Shown in pieces: positions 1 to 9,535 of a DNA stretch of 64,000 bases (positions are counted from its first letter, which is position 1; each line of letters opens with the position of its first letter). The stretch lies in the NCBI GenBank assembly GCA_949317995.1, contig OX439052.1, forward strand, positions 43,334,599-43,398,598, read 5' to 3'. The stretch comes from Acholoe squamosa (Eukaryota > Annelida > Polychaeta > Phyllodocida > Polynoidae). The notes under the pieces were generated by a model, which was not told the origin of the DNA, did not search any database, and was given only the letters and a program-made list of their open reading frames with translations. The translations under genes were made by a program, and so were the position numbers.

Positions 1-353
1 TCAGTGGGTTAAACCGTGAAACCCAATTCCCACCCAACTTAACTCAACATGGACCTGGACATAGGTCAACCACCCCCGGCAACCACCCCACCCCCTCGCC
101 CATATATTGTCTTGTCAAAATACTACTGTGTTAAATTTCTGTAAGTAGCATTTAAGAGTTTAAAGAGTTTTTATTGGTATGGCCTTATGTTATGGAGAGT
201 TGTTCAAACAGTGAATGTTACCAGATTGAAATCCCAATTTCCATGTACTACTTAAGCCTGCTCCACTACAGTGTGTCGGTATGGGCGATGGTGGGGTAGT
301 AGTGTAGGGAAAGTCGGCGTGGTGACAGGCACTAAATGATTAACACAAAACCG
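1..353. other. No gene or repeat recognised
   Basis: Mixed-composition sequence with a C-rich patch near 70-105. I see no open frame, no inverted repeat and no similarity to the repeat families found elsewhere in the window. Confidence 0.5.
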
Positions 354-504
354 CAGTGGCGGATTTAGACGTGGAGGTGGGCGGGTCCTTTTCCCTTGTA
401 TTTAAGAGTTTATTAGGCTCATTTTGTCTGAAATTTAGACACATATAAGTGATAATCAAGGGGCGCCCCCTTCCTTTTAAAAAAAAATCGTGGATGCTCC
501 ACTG
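354..504 (+). mobile_element. MITE of the CAGTGGCGGAT family, copy 1
   Basis: The element opens with CAGTGGCGGATTTAG and closes with GATGCTCCACTG, an imperfect inverted repeat. Poly-C/G-rich stretches lie next to both ends, as in the sister copies at 15.9 kb and 54.1 kb. About 151 bp, non-coding. It is probably a non-autonomous DNA transposon, because the best copy (54.1 kb) shows matching termini CAGTGGCGGAT and ATCCGCCACTG. Confidence 0.65.
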
Positions 505-519
505 AACCGCGCTTAAGGC

Positions 520-700
520 CCTGGCTTATAAACCATTTCCAGCCCTTAATGCAGCTTATGCCGGGGCTTATAGCATTGCCATGAATTCAGGGTGCGGCTT
601 ATATGAAGGCTTTGGCAGGGAATGGGAACTATTTCAGGGCATGGTGTGATTTATAGAATTCTCCCAAAGTCAGGGTGCGGCTTATATGCAGGTATAACAA
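520..700 (-). repeat. AAGCCGCACCCTGA repeat family, fragment
   Basis: The motif TCAGGGTGCGGCTTATATG occurs at 587-605 and again at 670-688, 83 bp apart, with weaker CTTATA motifs around. The same motif in either strand recurs at 12.3, 34.9, 43.5 and 45.5 kb, so this is a dispersed repeat rather than unique DNA. Confidence 0.55.
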
Positions 701-1041
701 TTAAATCATGTCAAAGACTAAAGCCTAAATGGTGGGGTGGTCCTTTTCCTGTTCCAAAGACCTATAGATACTTTCCTGTATACAAAGCCTATATTTAGGG
801 GGTTCTAAATTGAGCACTTAGGGATGTTTGTGTTCAGCCCTTCCATGCCCCCCTAAAAAAAGAGAAAAATACTATAACCTATCTTATGAAGTGGGCGGAG
901 AGGACATCCCCGCCCCTCAGTGATAAATGGATAGATAACGAAAAAAGAAACCAGAAAACATTTCTAGAAAAAGGTGATGACCGATCCCCTTACAGGAGAG
1001 TGTAGCTCCTGGGGTGTTGTGGTGAAGATGGTGTGAGATGA
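701..1041. other. No gene or repeat recognised
   Basis: AT-rich with short C runs. Nothing in it supports a coding exon or a recognisable element. Confidence 0.45.
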
Positions 1042-1077
1042 CCACCCCCCCCCCCCCCACACACACACACACACACT
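1042..1077. repeat. Poly-C followed by (CA)n
   Basis: A run of C followed by about nine CA dinucleotides, a simple low-complexity tract. Confidence 0.9.
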
Positions 1078-1240
1078 TTACCCATTTTAATCAAGGCCAG
1101 GGGCGTCTAACGACATCCGACATGGCATTACCCAATGTCCATTAAACCCTGCTCTCCAAGCACCCTCCCCGCCAACCCTGTACAATGAATTACTATGGGG
1201 AGTATATGCAAGTTCTGCTTGGAGGATAATCCTTGCGCAA

Positions 1241-1416
1241 TGATACATAGGCATGATACATGAATGAGTTAGTGACCCTACAGGGTTGATACACTCCCCA
1301 AGGGTCGGCATGATGCACTCATAAAGTGCTAGCGAGTTCCCTCACAGGCACTGCATTGGTGTATCATGACGACCCAAGAACGATTATGGGGCATCGTGCG
1401 GCCCTGAGAAGGTTAA
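1241..1416 (+). repeat. palTTAA element, degenerate copy
   Basis: Modules C and A are recognisable: ACCCTACAGGG-type inverted repeat, GTCGGCATGATGCACTC, and GTATCATGACGACC. It ends in GCGGCCCTGAGAAGG followed by TTAA at 1413-1416. That TTAA is shared with the start of the next copy, so two elements abut head to tail. Confidence 0.7.
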
Positions 1417-2147
1417 CCCTTTAATGGACGATAATGCATTAATGCATCATGCCCATTGGTCGTACTGATGCTGCATTAATGCATCATGCCCATTGGTCGT
1501 ACTGATGCTGCATTAATGCATCATGCCCATTGGTCGTACTGATGCTGCATTAATGCATCATGCCCGTTGGTCGTACTGATGCTGCATTAATGCATCATGC
1601 CCATTGGTCGTACTGATGATGCATTAATGCATCACGCCCATTGGTCGTACTGATAATGCATTAATGCATCACGCCCATTGGTCGTACTGATAATGCATTA
1701 ATGCATCACGCCCATTGGTCGTACTGATAATGCATTAATGCATCACGCCCATTGGTCGCACTGATAATGCATTAATGCATCACGCCCATTGGTCGTACTG
1801 ATAATGCATTAATGCATCACGCCCGTTGGTCGTACTGATAATGCATTAATGCATCACGCCCGTTGGTCGTACTGATGATGCATTAATGCATCATGCCCGT
1901 TGGTCGTACTGATAATGCATTAATGCATCACGCCCATTGGTCGCACTGATAGTGCATTAATGCATCACGCCCATTGGTCGTACTGATAATGCATTAATGC
2001 ATCACGCCCATTGGTCGTACTGATGCCCATTGGTCGTACTGATAATGCATTAATGCATCATGTCAATTGGTCGTCATGATGCTCCAATGAAGTGCTGTCG
2101 AGACTGCTCGCCAGCACTTCATTGGAGCATCATGCCGAGGGGGGATT
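1413..2147 (+). repeat. palTTAA element expanded by a 37-bp array
   Basis: The copy starts TTAACCCTTTAATGGACGAT, runs into the tandem array at 1434-2048, and resumes with a module B hairpin (CCAATGAAGTGCTGTCGAG at 2073 onward and its complement to about 2130). The right terminus is lost, so this is a palTTAA copy whose module A was amplified in place. Confidence 0.75.
1434..2048 (+). repeat. 37-bp tandem array (about 16-17 units) from palTTAA module A
   Basis: The unit contains GCATTAATGCATCATGCCC and ATTGGTCGTACTGAT. Successive GGTCG starts at 1458 and 1495 give the period. Variants (CATGCCC to CACGCCC, CCATTGG to CCGTTGG, GTAC to GCAC) occur in blocks, which suggests recent spread by unequal exchange. 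One truncated unit lies near 2025-2040. Confidence 0.9.
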
Positions 2148-2149
2148 AC

Positions 2150-2437
2150 GTTGAAAACATTATCTTTACACATTAAGTGATATATGTTTGAATAGATTCA
2201 TATCTCACCTTTGGGGATTACATCAAATCAGAACTAAATAAGAATTTATACAAGTGTAATTCTCACATTTCAGACGATAGCCTGCAGTAAGAAACACAGC
2301 GGCTGCCATTTTGATGTGCATATGACGTAACTATTAGTTGCCATGGTTATATTTTCCTTTCCCTCAAAAAGCCAATACATTGCAATCAGTCTGTGAATGG
2401 CAAACCCATGACACAGACGATACTCAGTCTAGGTTGA
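2150..2437. other. Unique AT-rich segment
   Basis: No palTTAA sequence or TIR seen. An open frame begins at 2338 (+), runs for 110 codons, and crosses a palTTAA fragment, so it is unlikely to be coding. Confidence 0.45.
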
Positions 2438-2512
2438 TACATAAATTCCAGGAGGGTCGGCATGATGCTCCTCCAATGGACATGATGCACTCCTGTATCA
2501 GCAGCCTTGAAA
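2438..2512 (+). repeat. palTTAA fragment
   Basis: Contains CCAGGAGGGTCGGCATGATG, then GGACATGATGCACTCCTG and TATCAGCAGCCTT. These are module C plus the right terminus, with module B missing. Confidence 0.7.
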
Positions 2513-2907
2513 ATAAATGGTTCAACGTAATCCAATCCAGTGGTCTGACATGGAGAGAGATCGGCCAGAATTCTCCCAACATTGGCACAAGAAGTGTAGT
2601 ACATTTTATCCTTCTGACGTCAAAGCCTCAGCTGGGAGCATTTAGGCGGAATGGACAAGGGCGGTTTTGAAATACAAGCTAAAGGTCATCAAAATAACAT
2701 TTTTTTTAAAATTTTTGATCGTATCAAATTTATTTGTTTAAGTTATGCATGGATGGAAATGAAAGTTGGCTTCTTCCGTGAAGATTCCTTCCAATGACGT
2801 TCTCTTGTTGAATAAACATCAGCTGCGTGGTTGTGATGCTTGAGAATCGTCCAGAATGTTCTAATATAATTGTTGTTTGCTGTCAAATGAAATTCATTTG
2901 TGTATCC
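2513..2907. other. No gene recognised
   Basis: AT-rich. Contains one CRE-like TGACGTCA near 2617. The open frames on both strands here have no recognisable domain. Confidence 0.4.
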
Positions 2908-2908
2908 T

Positions 2909-2958
2909 GCTGACCGATGGGCATGATGCACTGATGCATTAGCGGCCCTTAAAAGGGC
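2909..2958 (+). repeat. palTTAA right-end fragment
   Basis: GACCGATGGGCATGATGCAC then GCATTAGCGGCCCTTAAAAG, the standard right terminus without its TTAA. Confidence 0.7.
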
Positions 2959-3017
2959 ATGTGAAGTTTTAATGCATCATGTACACTTTTCTGCCCCGAT
3001 GCATGAAATTTAGGTCT

Positions 3018-3188
3018 AAAATGTAAGTTGTATGTTTCGGGTAAGATGCTTAAAAGTAATAGGTAAGGGAGGTCAGATTTTCTTTTTTTTCTCAAAAACC
3101 TATAATTTCTTCAAAAAATGGAGAAAAAATATCAGGGTCGGCTGTGTTTTGCTAGGTAGGGTCGGGTTACCTGAAACAACTAATTTAT
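3018..3188. mobile_element. MITE of the TTGTTTCAGGTAACCC family, copy 1
   Basis: Left end AGTTGTATGTTTCGGGTAAG pairs with right end GGTTACCTGAAACAACTAA, apart from a 3-nt insertion. The interior is T-rich then A-rich and carries the subterminal AGGGTCGG motif. Sisters lie at 6.49-6.87 kb and 36.00-36.27 kb. Confidence 0.6.
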
Positions 3189-3200
3189 TATTTTCCCTAA

Positions 3201-3517
3201 TAGTGCTGCATTCATGTATCATGCTGACCAAAAGGGCCAGAATGATGCACCAATGAAGTGCTAGCGCATCAATTCATGATGCACCAATGAAGTCCTAGCG
3301 TATCAATTCATGATGCACCAATGAAGTCCTAGCGCGTCAATTCATGATGCACCAATGAAGTGCTAGGACGTCAATTCATGATGCACCAATGAAGTGCAAG
3401 CGCATCAATTCATGATGCACCAATGAAGTGCTAGAGCATCAATTCATGATGCACCAATGAAGGGCTAAAGCATCATGACAATACAGAAACAAGGAACCTT
3501 TAGGCACGTAAGGGTTA
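3201..3517 (+). repeat. palTTAA element expanded by a 34-bp array
   Basis: Begins with module D-like GCATTCATGTATCATGCTGACC. It contains an array at 3243-3470 and ends AAGGGTTAA with TTAA at 3514-3517. The array unit contains GATGCACCAATGAAGTGCTA and GCGCATCAATTCAT, i.e. the left half of module B repeated seven times. Confidence 0.75.
3243..3470 (+). repeat. 34-bp tandem array (7 units) from palTTAA module B
   Basis: Seven nearly identical units of CATGATGCACCAATGAAG followed by TSCTAGCGYRTCAATT. In contrast to the usual hairpin, only one arm was amplified, so the array itself is not palindromic. Confidence 0.9.
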
Positions 3518-3574
3518 AATCAATAAAGGTAATTAACCCCAATTAGTCCCTAATTAACCCTTGCCCTGTCCAAC

Positions 3575-3688
3575 TGTACACGTCTATACCGGAACTTCCT
3601 CTTTGCATCACCTCACATCTTCCGGTTCCTCCAAACAGTGAAACTGCCTTTTACTACTATTATTCAGTGTTATTTATCATTTTAAGAG
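3575..3688 (+). promoter_or_regulatory. Possible promoter with ETS-type sites
   Basis: Contains ACCGGAACTTCC and CATCTTCCGGTTCC, resembling ETS-factor sites found close to start sites of widely expressed genes. No TATA box. It directly precedes a possible first exon at 3689. Regulatory function is inference from motifs only. Confidence 0.25.
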
Positions 3689-3780
3689 ATGGCTGCGTCC
3701 TTTGAGTCTCACTCAATACGTACAGAGAGGATTTTAAATGTACATTCTACTGTACTAAAATGGCCAAGTTTTGACCCCAA
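3689..3780 (+). CDS. Possible first coding exon (partial, unknown product)
   Basis: An ATG in good context (GAGATGG) opens 30 codons starting MAASFESHSIRT. The frame runs to a plausible splice donor, CCCCAA|GTGAGC, at 3780/3781; read through, it stops one codon later. Upstream ETS-like motifs suit a first exon. I do not recognise the peptide and cannot place a second exon in the window. Length, start and donor are visible; coding status is inference and could easily be chance. Confidence 0.22.
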
Positions 3781-3967
3781 GTGAGCATTTCAGGATAAGG
3801 GCCTGGGTTGTGTGTGCACCTTATACGTGAGGTGTTCCTTATATATGGGGTTGTCCGGTCAGTTCAGATATTGTACTGGAACAGATCATGCAGAGATGAA
3901 ACCCAAACATGGTTTCCAACAGGAGTAAAAAACGTCCCCAATTCTGAAAACAACGATCTATAAATAC

Positions 3968-4132
3968 CCCTTTAAAGGGCGCTTATGCAGGAGTGCATCA
4001 TGCCCATTGGTCGTCATGATGCACCAATGAAGTGCTGGCGAGAGTACTCGCCAGGACTTCATTGGAGCATCATGACGACCCTCCGGGGTTGATACACAAA
4101 CTCCTGGAGGGTCGTCATGATGCTCCAATGAA
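3968..4132 (+). repeat. palTTAA element, left two thirds
   Basis: Intact left end (CCCTTTAAAGGGCGCTTATG), module A, a full module B hairpin (AAGTGCTGGCGAG...CTCGCCAGGACTT) and a module C hairpin (ACCCTCCGGGG...CCTGGAGGGTCGT). The right terminus is missing; CpG-rich sequence follows. Confidence 0.8.
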
Positions 4133-4224
4133 AATCTCGGAAATATAGGTTGGCCAGTTTAAGCTGAGGTCAGAACAAAGAAACATGTCCCTGAAGGTAC
4201 CATGCAGTCCGTAAAGGGTTAAAA

Positions 4225-4420
4225 CCGGAGCAGACGACACTTTGATCGATCTACCGCCAAAAGTGCTGGTACCCGCACGGCGCGGTGCCAACGCTGCTCG
4301 CTGCCGGCAACCAGCGAGAAAAAAAAAACAGACACACAAAGAAAAAAAGACGCGCCCTATACCACCGCCGGAAGTCATGTGATCGGCCGCGAAGTGCATT
4401 GTGGGGTGTAGCTTTGTGAT
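4225..4420. promoter_or_regulatory. CpG-rich promoter-like island
   Basis: CpG dinucleotides cluster here (GCACGGCGCGGTGCC, GACGCGCCC, GATCGGCCGCG) in an otherwise CpG-poor region. It holds an ETS motif CCGGAAGT next to an E-box-like CATGTGATC and GCATTGTGGGG. A minus-strand frame starting at 4399 encodes a hydrophobic run (VFFSLCVCFFFLAG) resembling a signal peptide, but it runs through a poly-A/T tract and into repeat sequence, so I do not call it a gene. Confidence 0.25.
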
Positions 4421-4584
4421 CTTGTTCTGCTTCCAGGTATTGTGGGTGTGGAGGGAGGGGGTGAGGGAGTTGGTAGGGCAGAGGGGAGAGCCGGAGGGGA
4501 GGGTTTAGGATTTGGGGAGGTCCATGTGGATTACGGTGGTGATCTGCCTGCCAGAGTGTAACCCTTTAAGGTCTGTGTTCTGCT

Positions 4585-5123
4585 TTAACCCTTTAAAAGG
4601 CTGCTGATGCATGAGGCCACCCTTAAAAATATGTTTGTTTCCTGTCCAGAGGCCTGGTGGATTTTTTTGTGAGAATGGGTAAATTCTTTCCTGAGTTCTG
4701 AAAAAAAGATTTTTTTTTTCATCCATCAGGACAATAATCCAGGCTTCCAATCACTAAATCTTAGAATGTGGTGGCAAATTCATGCCGCCCCACTTACGAT
4801 GTTCATGACAAATAAAAATATTGTCATAAAAAAAAAATTTCCCTCCCTCCCTCATGGGTCTGAAAAGTCCTACCCTCTGGACAGGAAATGAACATATTTT
4901 TAAGGGAGGCCCTGGTGAACCTGCTCGACATCACTTCATTGGAGCATCATGTTATGTTGGCATGATGCATGAATTCGGTCCTGGCACCAGGGTTGCATTC
5001 ATGCATCATGCTCGCTAGACCTTCATTGGAGCATCATGCCGACCCTCTGGAAATGTGTTCCCAGGGTTGGTATGGTGCATTAATGTAGCCCTGGCATTAA
5101 TGTATCAGCGGCACTGAAGGTAT
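4585..5123 (+). repeat. palTTAA element split by a 297-bp insertion
   Basis: Left end TTAACCCTTTAAAAGGCTGC at 4585 to about 4614. The element resumes at 4912 with CTCGACATCACTTCATTGGA and a module D/C series, and ends TATCAGCGGCACTGAAGG. The gap is filled by an inverted-repeat element (4615-4911). Confidence 0.7.
4615..4911. mobile_element. MITE with 37-bp inverted repeats, nested in palTTAA
   Basis: Ends 4615-4651 (GGCCACCCTTAAAAATATG...) and 4875-4911 (...CATATTTTTAAGGGAGGCC) are inverted repeats over 37 bp with three mismatches. It sits inside a palTTAA copy, giving a relative age: the palTTAA copy is older. No obvious target duplication. Confidence 0.7.
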
Positions 5124-5142
5124 AGGCCAGCTATGGGGACCC

Positions 5143-5402
5143 TTAGTGGGTAGTGGTTAGTGTGCATTGTTGGTTTGTGCCGTTAATGTCAGTGGGTGAC
5201 ACATAAACTACTTCCTGTCTCCAAGATAAGGAGGCCACACAGCTCCACTGGACAAGCCTATAAACTAGCTGCTCCCGCCCTAGGCTTCCTATAGCTTTAC
5301 TAGTATAGGGCTCAGAATGGATGCCCAGTAGGTCGGCCATTGCTTGATCTGTGACCTGGTGAGATATGCACTGATAAAACCCCACATGATGGGACCGAGG
5401 CC
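5143..5402 (+). repeat. F2 family copy, diverged
   Basis: The segment GCCATTGCTTGATCTG, ACCTGGTGAGA and GCACTGATAA matches, in reverse orientation, the F2 copies at 30.6 and 53.5 kb. F2 has arms with CCAATGGCC, GGTTACCAGC and CACTGATAACAG. Confidence 0.5.
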
Positions 5403-5775
5403 ATTGCTGTCAAAATTGCTGCCGGGCCTGCAGAAATGACCAGACTGTGGGACCAAATGTCTGGCTATAATTGTGACACCTTCGTTTTCATGGCTTGCAA
5501 ATCATACCATTATTAAGGTTTTCACAGCCTGAAACAAAAGGCATTATTGTTTATCAAGATTTAAAGGGGTAGATGAACTGTGAGTTAAATATTGATTGTC
5601 ATCATTTCTTTCTTGACATTATATGATCTTGACGAATCCGGTCCTGCCAAAATCAGTCCAAGCCTGCAGAGCAATAAGATCTGAAGGACCGAATGGCCTG
5701 TGGGGGGGGGGGGGAGACACTTTTCATATAGACTGCAGGTGTTATGTAATGTATCAATAATTAAGCCTTTTCTCA
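5403..5775 (+). repeat. F1 family copy 1
   Basis: Shares a roughly 350-bp series of blocks with 31.4 kb (+) and 43.0 kb (-): AAAATTGCTGCCGGGC, GACCAAATGTCTGGC, AACAAAAGGCATTA, GGTCCTGCCAAAATC, GCCTGCAGAGCAATAA and GGACCGAATGGCCTG. No coding capacity shared among copies. A poly-G run at 5701-5714 interrupts this one. Confidence 0.7.
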
Positions 5776-6063
5776 CCTTTGAGTCATTGAAGCTCAGAAA
5801 TACACCTGCATCTGCTTTGTTTTCTGTCAAATCTTTGCCGGGATCTCTTGAAAATCAACCATTTGTGCCTACACCCTTGCCCTTTCAATACCAGGTGATA
5901 GACTATAGGATCACTGACTGGGACACGAGGGTTGAATGTTACCTCTGTAAGATGCTTAGAAGGGAAGTCATGTTTGACAAATCCAAATTCCACTTAAGGA
6001 CATTGACCCTGTGTTTTACCGTCCAAAGTCACAACCACAAAAATGAGTTACTGGGGTCTTCTA

Positions 6064-6355
6064 AGGGAGTGGTCATTATTGGTTTGAGGGCGGGGGTGTA
6101 AAAATTTCAGACCCATCCCAAGGGGGGCTAAACAAATTTTGACCCCTCTTGAGGGGGGGGGGCTAAAAAAATTACCCTCTTTTTAGCAAAAAAAAAAAGG
6201 CGCACTATTATAGATCAAAGAGCAGCCCGAAGAATTCTCCAGCGTGGGGGCGCAAAAAATTTTGACCAGTGCTGAGGGGGGGCGTAAAAAGTTTTCGCGC
6301 ATCTGAGCAAAAACCCGCCACCCCCCCCCCTGTTAATAAATAATGACCACTCCCT
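6064..6355. mobile_element. 292-bp MITE with perfect 17-bp inverted repeats
   Basis: AGGGAGTGGTCATTATT at 6064-6080 is exactly complemented by AATAATGACCACTCCCT at 6339-6355. Interior contains three GGGGGSSTAAAAAATTTTGAC-like segments, giving a poly-G / AATTTTGACC rhythm. A decayed relative lies at 19.58-19.77 kb. Autonomous partner unknown. Confidence 0.8.
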
Positions 6356-6486
6356 CATTGAGCAGCATGGAATAGATGAGTTAAAACTGACGTGTTAGCC
6401 TTGCTGTTATACTCTTCATCCTGACAAGTGTGAATGGTAAAGGCAGATGAGAACCCTGAATAGCAGACCATGCATTTCTTAACATA

Positions 6487-6867
6487 GGGCAAAAAAATAT
6501 TGTGTGGTTCCAGTAACATGGCCCAAAGACCTAGGGTCGGTAGGTCGTATTTCTCTTCTTTTTTTTTTACAACTTTTTCTTTTTGATTTTGTATAGAAAT
6601 GTATGGGTAGATATGTCAGATTCTTTGATTTCACGGTAGAAATATGAAAAGCATATGGGAAATGTGAAAAACGTGTAAAAGTTATGTCTACAAGCTATTG
6701 ACTTAAGAAATATCTTAGAAAATACAAAAGGAAATCATGAAAAATAGATGAAAATTCATGAAAAATTTCATAAAAGTTCTCAAAACTAAAAAAAAAAAAT
6801 GTTGGGTCAGCCCTGTTTTCTAGGGTCGGTCGGGTTACTATCCAGAAACAAATCTTTTCTTTTAGGC
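6487..6867. mobile_element. MITE of the TTGTTTCAGGTAACCC family, copy 2 (long, AT-rich)
   Basis: Left end ATTGTGTGGTTCCAGTAAC with CTAGGGTCGGTAGGTCG; right end TAGGGTCGGTCGGGTTAC then CCAGAAACAAATC. The two ends are imperfect inverted repeats of each other and share the AGGGTCGG subterminal motif with the 3.0-kb copy. Interior is A/T-rich with many GAAAAAT words. Confidence 0.5.
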
Positions 6868-6889
6868 CTAGACGTCAAAATAGAAGAGA

Positions 6890-8190
6890 TGTGGTCGATA
6901 GGCACCACTTGTCGTCATTTGGTCGTTTTGCCTTCTGTGCTTTACATATCATTCAAAATAGCATATATATCTGTTATTATCATTTATTCTGATAGCCCTG
7001 GGTTAGGACTACATCGGGAACCCTGATTTTCCATACATCTGAAGCATATTTTGGGAGTGAGGGGCCTAAAACTATCCCAAAAGACTCATTTTTATCAATA
7101 AAATCAAAAAACCCACATAGAGAGATGAATAAAAAAAAATTAAAAAGGTAGGAGGGCAGATTTATATTTCTAGGTATGAATTTAATTAGTTGAAGAATAT
7201 TTTTAGACCTTTTGGACTTATATAGACTGATTTATTATTATGCTGTAAGTAAAAACGTGTTTGGTTAATTTTCAAGGCGAATCGTCTCACGCCCAAAGAT
7301 TGGGCCCTATCTCTAACATAAACAGACTAAATGGACTAATGAAATGTGGCATAATTATCCTTAATATCTACCTATTATGCATAAAAAAATTGGGATCCTG
7401 GGTCTTACATAGAGCTGTACAGATGGATGGAAGCATGCTGGGGTAATTTTAGGGGGCGAATCGTCTCACGCCCTGTCTTTCCATATATACACATATCACT
7501 ATTAGGATTTTTATATTCAACCATCCTCAATATTATCAATGAGTACCTACATATGAAACAGTTAAAACCTGTGAACGGCTTTTTCCTACTACAAACTTGA
7601 CCAGAGATATACACATTTCTATTGGGAGGGAGAATCGTCTCACGCCCAGAGATTCGTCTCACGCCCTGTATAGACAGGTATATATAAGTACCAAGACATC
7701 ATGATTAATAATGCTCATTATGATGCTTAAGTACCTATATAATAAAGGATTAATATACCTGAATGCCATTCTTCTGCTACCATCATAGCCAGAGATATAG
7801 CTATTGTAATGGAAGAGGGAATCGTCTCACACCCAGGAGAATGAAGAAAATATAAGCCAATGTAGGTGTTATATGGCTCATATTAACGGGTAAGGTGTCT
7901 ATTTTCATCAACGATAATAAAATTGAAGATAAATTCAATTTTGGATAATGCAGGGGGCTACCATAGAACACAAGGATAGGGCGTGAGACGAATCGCCCTC
8001 ACACATTTTTCAGTCAAAGTTTGCTGCTGTGCTTTCCCTTTAGTTTTCATATTTAACCTACCCCAATATGTGGATGTTATGGTCCAATCCCTGTAGTATA
8101 CACACAAAAAAACCTTTACATGTCCTACTATATTTATTTTAGGGCCCCTCCCACCCCAAATGACGACAAGTGGTGCCTATTGACCATATG
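6890..8190. mobile_element. 1.3-kb TIR element with reiterated GAATCGTCTCACGCCC motif
   Basis: Terminal repeats 6892-6922 and 8156-8186 match in inverted orientation over 31 bp with one mismatch (TGGTCRATAGGCACCACTTG...). Inside, the motif GGCGAATCGTCTCACGCCC occurs at 7276-7294, 7455-7473, about 7630-7647, 7651-7666 and 7818-7834, and once inverted at 7979-7997. Most spacings are 160-180 bp. No transposase-sized frame, so presumably non-autonomous. Motif copies could be transposase-binding subterminal repeats (inference). Confidence 0.75.
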
Positions 8191-8218
8191 CTGTTAATGT
8201 TGAAGCCCCCATTTTAGT

Positions 8219-8241
8219 GTGTGTGTGTGGGGGGGGGGTGG
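8219..8241. repeat. (TG)n and poly-G tract
   Basis: TGTGTGTGTG followed by a run of G. Simple sequence. Confidence 0.85.
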
Positions 8242-8655
8242 TACTATCTTTGCCTGTGCTGGGCATTAATTTTGGAGACCCTGTTAGGGTATCACCAATA
8301 GGTGGTTGACATATGTTTGTGTTTGCCTCTTCAGAATGTATAATAAAACCATAGTGTTGTAGATTTTAATACAATAGTAGAGAATAGTCCTTAGAGACAT
8401 GGCGCAGTGACTTGTAATCTTGTGTCTAGTTTCAGTTGGGGAGACAGATAGGGCATACTATCATCTGGGCTTTTGGTAGTATATATCACAAATTCAACCT
8501 GAACTACCCACTGCAGCTAAGTACTAATAGTCTGTAGACTGTCCATTCTGCATGCACCTCACTCAGCTGCCACAGGGACCTGTCTTATTCAATGTTCAAT
8601 GCCATAGTGAACAGGTGTGTCGTTATGAGTGTACACTGTCTCAGATTGCCAGGAG
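8242..8655. other. No gene or repeat recognised
   Basis: Ordinary composition. Two overlapping 75-codon frames from 8552 cross a poly-C/CA tract and look like chance. Confidence 0.4.
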
Positions 8656-8671
8656 CCTGCTCTGCCTGCCC

Positions 8672-8702
8672 ACCCCCCCCCCCCCCCACACACACATACA
8701 CC
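8672..8702. repeat. Poly-C and (CA)n tract
   Basis: A long C run followed by CACACACACA. Simple sequence. Confidence 0.9.
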
Positions 8703-8771
8703 CAACTTCTTATACAGGGAGGCAGATCTTATACAGACGAGACCCTCGTCCTGGTATCATCTGCCTGTATT

Positions 8772-9172
8772 TTAACCCTTCATAAAGCATCACGCCCATT
8801 GGTCATCATCATGCTTTAATGGGGCCCTGGCGAGCAAATCGGCATGGCCACATTAATCCATCATGATGACCCCATGTGATAATCTTCCGAGGATCGGCTG
8901 GGCTTCCCTAGCCCACTTAAAAGGGTCTATATCTCCTCTTTTCTATCCCCTCGGATGTGTGTGGTGCACACATGCGCGGGCACCGACACATTCCTCTGTG
9001 AAATTGTGTAATGTCGTTCTCGCCATGAATATGACCTTAGCTGTCGAAATGGCGTCAAACACCTATTACTCACTCACTCACTCCGAGGATCTGCATGATA
9101 AACCAAGGAGGTGCTGGCAAGCAGACTCACCAGCACATCAATGGATGCCCATTTATGGTTGTAAGGACAGTC
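8772..9172 (+). repeat. palTTAA element interrupted by a retroposon
   Basis: Starts TTAACCCTTCATAAAGCATC. It carries module A and module D pieces to about 8885 and continues after 9091 with GGTGCTGGCAAGCAGACTC and ACCAGCACATCAATGG (module B). The gap is a SINE-like insertion with a target duplication. Confidence 0.65.
8896..9081 (+). mobile_element. SINE-like retroposon, type A tail, with 10-bp target duplication
   Basis: Head GGGCTTCCCTAGCCCACTTA, middle GTGGTGCACACATGCGCGGG, 3' part GCCATGAATATGACCTTAGC and GGCGTCAAACACC, ending in (ACTC)n. It is flanked by TCCGAGGATC at 8886-8895 and 9082-9091, an exact direct repeat. Length 186 bp. No tRNA-type A/B boxes recognised, so the class of the head is open. 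Confidence 0.85.
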
Positions 9173-9535
9173 AGAGCACCACCTGAAACCGGAAGTCTCC
9201 TCCCCCAGTACTCAACCTTGATCTTTAAGTTTATTCTGGTTTTGTACAGATATGAAAAGTCACCAAAAGTGTCCAAGGTGGCATAATTAGTATCAAATGA
9301 GAGACCCCGACGTCAGAAATGCAGATGATACTGTCGATGATTTTGATTTCTTATCTTGTATTGATAATAGATATATTGGGCCTACATTAAGTGGGGTCAG
9401 GAATACAATCTTGATTATATTTTATAAATTCCTTCACAGAGGATAACCATGGTGCACCGATCTTGCTGCATCGACATGATGCAAACCCCATGTTGCTTCC
9501 CACTCATTGTGCACTTTGGATCAGTTTCTTTTTCT
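9173..9535. other. No gene recognised
   Basis: Unique-looking AT-rich sequence. No support for coding. Confidence 0.4.

Noticed and set aside
1434-2048. Resemblance to a CRISPR array
   Set aside because: The repeats are contiguous with no variable spacers, and the genome is animal-like; it is a minisatellite.
4115-4399. Minus-strand frame with signal-peptide-like start
   Set aside because: The hydrophobic run is partly a poly-A/T tract and the frame continues into a palTTAA element.
7276-7997. CRISPR-like regularly spaced short repeats (GAATCGTCTCACGCCC)
   Set aside because: Spacers of about 160 bp, one inverted copy, two copies only 20 bp apart, and enclosure in TIRs fit a transposon, not CRISPR.
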